Positions 61,115 to 64,000 of a stretch of DNA of 64,000 nt are shown here, piece after piece. Both the position numbers and the translations under genes were made by a program. Origin of the DNA: Phil1 sp963643205 (GTDB taxonomy: Bacteria; Bacillota; Clostridia; Christensenellales; CAG-138); the NCBI GenBank assembly GCA_963643205.1, contig CAVIJJ010000004.1, forward strand, positions 1-64,000. Reading direction: 5' to 3'. Under the pieces are notes generated by a model, which was given only the letters and a program-made list of their open reading frames with translations, was not told where the DNA came from and did no database searches. Position 1 is the first letter of the stretch. The number at the start of each line of letters is the position of its first letter.

Positions 61115-62128
61115 TCAATTCTCTTTGCTTTCAACGTTTACAACCGGAACGTTTACGGCACTGCGCATGCTTTCAAGCAGCAGCTTCGGGTCCATATCAA
61201 AGCCGTATGCCGAAACGGGGTTTACCGTAATGGCCGCCAGCTTAACCGGCCTTCTTACGCCTATGCGCACGCCGCGTATAAGCAGCTTTTCGTATGAATC
61301 GTGGCTAAGCAGCAGCTTGCTGCCGTCCTCCGCGCTGAGCTCAAAGCCTTTAAGCTTGGCCCCGCCCATAAGCACGGGCTTTATGGTGGCGTCCGTAACC
61401 GCGCCCGAAATGTACGCGCTTTTCACGTCCGCGTATTCGCGGCTTACAAGCGCCTGGGCAAGCGTAACGTCGTCCTTCATCGGCTCAACCGTGCCGTCCG
61501 CCCGCTTAAAGCGGATCTTGCCGGCCAGGGGCAAATCAAGCTCCTCTTCGGTAAACGAATTTTGCTTGGGCAGGGTAAGCAGCGCCGTTGAAAAGGCCGT
61601 GTCCTCTATTACGGTATTAAGATCCTTTGAGTAGGAAGCGCCCGTGCAGAGAATTGTTGCCTCACTTACGGTTGGCGCGCAGAGTGTTTTGCGGCTGAGA
61701 GCGCCGTCTATTATTGTCATTTCCGCGCCGAAGGAATCGAATATTTCAACAAGCGCGCTGAGCTGAGTCGTCATACTCGGCCCCGCAAGCTGCACGTTGC
61801 CGTCGCTGCGGGCGCGCACCACCGCAACCTCACCCATCGGGGTGGGCCAGCCTGTTGAATATATTATCTCCCTTGTAATGTCGCTTAGGCGAAACATATC
61901 AACCGCCGTGGCCACAAGGGTATTTTCATAAACATATATGCCGGGCTTCGCGGTGCTTGTAACTAGGTCCACGCTTTCGCCGTCCCGCCCTATGCTTGTA
62001 AGCCCAAGGCGAACGCCGGAATCGTTAAGCTCCGCTATAAGCTTATTCAAAACGGTTGTTTTGCCCGCGTTTTTGCACATGCCTATTATGGAAAGCGAGC
62101 GCACGCCCTGTATATATTCCTTCAGCAT
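61115..62128 (-). CDS. P-loop protein, KamC-like partner of the MutS-like ATPase
   Basis: The 337-aa protein starts with a nucleotide-binding loop, SIIGMCKNAGKTTVLNKL (P-loop GMCKNAGKT, 16-24), as in MobB/CooC-type NTPases. A central domain contains TTQLSALVEIFDSFG and MTIIDGALSRKT, with Asp in a Walker B-like place. The C-terminal about 120 residues hold YISGAVTDATIKPVLMGG and VNPVSAYGFDMDP. I recall a protein like this (KamC) paired with KamB in lysine-fermentation clusters, where a cofactor-reactivation role has been suggested. First gene of the pair. GGAGATTAA ribosome site. Confidence 0.75.
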   Translation of the reverse strand: MLKEYIQGVRSLSIIGMCKNAGKTTVLNKLIAELNDSGVRLGLTSIGRDGESVDLVTSTAKPGIYVYENTLVATAVDMFRLSDITREIIYSTGWPTPMGEVAVVRARSDGNVQLAGPSMTTQLSALVEIFDSFGAEMTIIDGALSRKTLCAPTVSEATILCTGASYSKDLNTVIEDTAFSTALLTLPKQNSFTEEELDLPLAGKIRFKRADGTVEPMKDDVTLAQALVSREYADVKSAYISGAVTDATIKPVLMGGAKLKGFELSAEDGSKLLLSHDSYEKLLIRGVRIGVRRPVKLAAITVNPVSAYGFDMDPKLLLESMRSAVNVPVVNVESKEN

Positions 62129-62162
62129 TTAATCTCCTAAATCGCAGTACTAGTCTAAAGGC

Positions 62163-62444
62163 TTATTTGCCTTCCGTTTCCGCTTCCTTTTCCCTATCAA
62201 GAAACAGCTTGAAGACGGCATCCAGTATATCCGGATCGTCAACACCGTGAAGCTCCTCGTCCTCGTCGTCCGCGCCGGACATAAGCTCAAGTATTACAAG
62301 CTCAGGTTCGTCGCTTTCGTCGTCAACGGGGAAAAGCACGGCGTATTCCTTGCCCAAAAACGGCACAACGTCCAGTATTTCGTAGGCAAGCTCGTTGCCC
62401 TGGCTGTCTTCAAGGGCGATAAGATCGCTGTCTTTGTTTTCCAT
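62163..62444 (-). CDS. DUF1292 family protein
   Basis: The 93-aa acidic protein has the DUF1292 pattern: ALEDSQGNELAYEILDVVPF followed by EYAVLFPVDDESDEPELVILEL. This small cytoplasmic protein is common in Firmicutes and of unknown function. AAGGAG ribosome site; 14 nt downstream of fba, probably cotranscribed with it. Confidence 0.9.
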   Translation of the reverse strand: MENKDSDLIALEDSQGNELAYEILDVVPFLGKEYAVLFPVDDESDEPELVILELMSGADDEDEELHGVDDPDILDAVFKLFLDREKEAETEGK

Positions 62445-62458
62445 GCAGTCTCCTTATA

Positions 62459-63394
62459 TTACGCCTTGTTCTCGCAGCCGAGCACGCACTGAATTTTGTG
62501 CATTACCATCTGCTTTATGGCTTCGCGGCCGGGCTTAAGATACTGGCGCGGGTCAAAATGATCGGGGTTATTGTAAAGATGCTCGCGTACGCTGGCGGTC
62601 ATGGCAAGGCGCAGGTCGGAGTCTATGTTTATTTTGCAAACTGCCATGCTTGAAGCCTTGCGCAGCATATCCTCGGGCACGCCTATGGCGTCCGGCATAT
62701 TGCCGCCGTAGCGATTTATCTTGTCAACAAATTCGGGTATAACGCTGCTCGCTCCGTGCAGCACTATGGGGAAACCGGGCAGGCGCTTCTGAACCTCTTC
62801 AAGTATATCAAAGCGCAGCTGCGGCTTGGTGCCGGGCTTGAACTTATAAGCGCCGTGGCTGGTGCCTATGGCGATAGCGAGCGAGTCAACGCCGGTGCGG
62901 GTTACAAAATCGTAAACCTGATCGGGATCGGTGTAGCTGCCCTGGCCCATGGCGACCTTAACGTCGTCCTCAACGCCCTCAAGGCGGCCAAGCTCACCCT
63001 CTACCACAACGCCGTGATCGTGAGCGTATTCAACAACCTGGCGCGTAACGGCCACGTTTTCCTCATAAGGATGATGGCTGCCGTCTATCATAACGGAGGT
63101 AAAGCCGCCGTCTATGCAGCTTTTGCAAACGTCAAATCCGTCGCCATGGTCAAGATGCAGGCATATGGGAAGGCCGGTTTCGATTACGGCTGCCTCAACA
63201 AGCTTCATAAGGTATGTATGGCTGGCGTATTTACGCGCGCCGGCGGACACCTGAAGAATCACGGGCGCGTTAAGCTCCTTCGCGCCTTCGGTGATGCCCT
63301 GGATTATCTCCATGTTATTAACGTTGAAGGCACCGATGGCGTATCCGCCCTCGTAGGCCTTTTGAAACATTTCTTTGCTGGTTACAAGAGGCAT
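62459..63394 (-). CDS. fba: Class II fructose-bisphosphate aldolase
   Basis: The 311-aa zinc aldolase has zinc-site HLDHGDGFDVCKSCID (first His), the second metal region VVVEGELGRLEG, GTSHGAYKF with its His, and FPIVLHGASSVIPE with the third His. Phosphate-binding NINIDSD-type sequence (KINIDSDLRLA) follows. It splits fructose-1,6-bisphosphate in glycolysis. AAAGGAG ribosome site and a good promoter. Confidence 0.96.
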   Translation of the reverse strand: MPLVTSKEMFQKAYEGGYAIGAFNVNNMEIIQGITEGAKELNAPVILQVSAGARKYASHTYLMKLVEAAVIETGLPICLHLDHGDGFDVCKSCIDGGFTSVMIDGSHHPYEENVAVTRQVVEYAHDHGVVVEGELGRLEGVEDDVKVAMGQGSYTDPDQVYDFVTRTGVDSLAIAIGTSHGAYKFKPGTKPQLRFDILEEVQKRLPGFPIVLHGASSVIPEFVDKINRYGGNMPDAIGVPEDMLRKASSMAVCKINIDSDLRLAMTASVREHLYNNPDHFDPRQYLKPGREAIKQMVMHKIQCVLGCENKA

Positions 63395-63429
63395 TGTTTT
63401 ATCTCCTTTGCATGTTCATGATTGTCATT

Positions 63430-63458
63430 ATTATATACTATTTTCAGTTATATTCCAA
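63430..63458 (-). promoter_or_regulatory. Promoter of fba
   Basis: Read on the minus strand: TTGGAA (63458-63453), 17 nt, TATAAT (63435-63430), about 35 nt before the ATG. Confidence 0.65.
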
Positions 63459-63550
63459 CATGCAGCTTGTATCTGTTTTCATAATACCCATTCAGCGGAA
63501 AGAATATATAAATAAAAAATGACTTAGCACAACAGCATCTCACACCCCCC

Positions 63551-63578
63551 TTGATTTTTTTTTGTTATATGCTACAAT
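63551..63578 (+). promoter_or_regulatory. Promoter of the ferredoxin gene
   Basis: TTGATT (63551-63556), 16 nt rich in T, TACAAT (63573-63578), about 33 nt before the ATG. Confidence 0.6.
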
Positions 63579-63610
63579 ATACGAAGAATAATGACCGGAG
63601 GTAATTTACC

Positions 63611-63781
63611 ATGGCTTATAAGATTACTGATGCTTGCATCTCCTGCGGCGCTTGCGCAGATGGCTGCCCCGTTGGCGCTATCTCTCAGGGTGACGAACAT
63701 TACGAGATCAACCCCGATGCGTGCATTGACTGCGGTGCTTGCGAAGGCACTTGCCCCGTCGGTGCTCCCCAGCAGGACTAA
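63611..63781 (+). CDS. 2[4Fe-4S] ferredoxin
   Basis: This 56-aa clostridial-type ferredoxin is an electron carrier. Two cluster motifs, CISCGACADGCP (9-20) and CIDCGACEGTCP (39-50), give eight cysteines; each motif's last Cys is donated to the other cluster. GGAGGT ribosome site. Codons differ from the neighbouring genes and resemble gdhA, as expected of an abundant protein. Monocistronic. Confidence 0.97.
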   Translation: MAYKITDACISCGACADGCPVGAISQGDEHYEINPDACIDCGACEGTCPVGAPQQD

Positions 63782-63799
63782 TTAACAACTGCCAACAGG

Positions 63800-63828
63800 A
63801 TCGGCCCTTCCGAAAAGGGAGGGCCGTA
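63800..63828 (+). terminator. Hairpin after the ferredoxin gene
   Basis: Ten-base-pair stem with one G-U pair, left arm 63802-63811, right arm 63817-63826, loop GAAAA. No T-run follows directly; a small CGGC/GCCG hairpin with six T's lies at about 63862-63880 and may finish termination. Confidence 0.55.
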
Positions 63829-63899
63829 TCTGTATCCATTCGAACAAAAATCGGTGAAATGCGGCTTAAGGGCCGTTTTTTAGGTATAATCAAGGCCTT

Positions 63900-64000
63900 A
63901 TGGAAAAGAATATAAGCGAACAAAAGGAAAACAAAAAATATATAGGCATATTGCTTATGCTTGCGTGCGCCCTGCTTTGGAGCGCGAACGGGCTGTGTAT
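63900..64000 (+). CDS. EamA-type transporter, N-terminal part (runs off the window)
   Basis: From the ATG at 63900 an open frame runs to the window end: a charged 13-residue lead, then IGILLMLACALLWSANGL, which is the first helix of an EamA/DMT transporter. Only 33 residues are visible, so the family call is tentative. No Shine-Dalgarno; a TATAAT (63885-63890) lies only 9 nt before the start, similar to the other EamA gene. Confidence 0.6.
   Translation, partial: MEKNISEQKENKKYIGILLMLACALLWSANGLC

Noticed and set aside
63591..63785. 64-aa open frame over the ferredoxin gene
   Set aside because: It is in a different frame from the clear eight-cysteine ferredoxin at 63611-63781, which has the proper ribosome site.

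Overview
The window reads as a gap-free piece of a chromosome from an anaerobic Gram-positive bacterium of the Clostridia (Bacillota). Signs of this are a type III glutamine synthetase, an Obg-YhbY pair, a YqhQ/DUF1385 protein, an ECF sigma/anti-sigma pair, a CotH-VTC-DUF4956 operon, a 2[4Fe-4S] ferredoxin, consensus Shine-Dalgarno sequences and TTGxxx/TATAAT promoters, with no outer-membrane or respiratory genes. By eye most of it is a little over 50 % GC and uses ATA heavily for isoleucine. The species cannot be named from the sequence. No intergenic gap exceeds about 300 bases, and there is no rRNA, CRISPR array, prophage or insertion sequence.

Layout. 1-3.5 kb: cotH, DUF4956 and VTC polyphosphate-polymerase-like genes (minus strand). 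3.7-8.2 kb: a peptidoglycan salvage operon (serine hydrolase, murQ, nagZ, amino-sugar kinase). 8.3-11.8 kb: Na/Pi cotransporter, an unknown membrane-anchored protein and dus. 11.85-14.85 kb: an AT-rich island with an ECF sigma factor, its probable anti-sigma factor and a divergent secreted amidase-like gene; both transcription units carry the same unusual promoter. 14.9-20.1 kb: yajC, two acyltransferase-type genes, a HAD phosphatase and ftsH. 20.3-23.5 kb: DUF885 lipoprotein, DUF554 and a zinc-ribbon protein. 23.5-32.2 kb: glnN, then an MFS-radC-phosphosugar mutase-MATE operon disrupted by a perfect 1,188-bp tandem duplication. 32.4-37 kb: gdhA and an iron/siderophore-type ABC operon. 37.1-40.4 kb: tRNA-Thr, a THEP1-type NTPase, asnS and gap. 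40.5-49 kb: GT2, an unknown propeller-like protein with radA, the nth-obg-yhbY operon, DUF1385 and a methyltransferase. 49-58.5 kb: an M16C protease and a six-gene peptide-degradation operon (amidase, M19, three M42, M24B). 58.6-64 kb: EamA transporter, a MutS-like/P-loop pair, DUF1292, fba, ferredoxin and a second EamA gene cut by the window edge.

Themes. Much of the content deals with recovery of cell wall and peptides: muropeptide salvage, a cell-wall amidase joined to dipeptidase and aminopeptidases, and the M16C protease. Nitrogen assimilation is represented by glnN, gdhA and asnS, and glycolysis by gap and fba. The most novel candidates are the ECF island with its matched divergent promoters and an amidase-like target lacking the expected catalytic cysteine, the orphan MutS-like/P-loop pair, and the CotH/VTC/DUF4956 operon.
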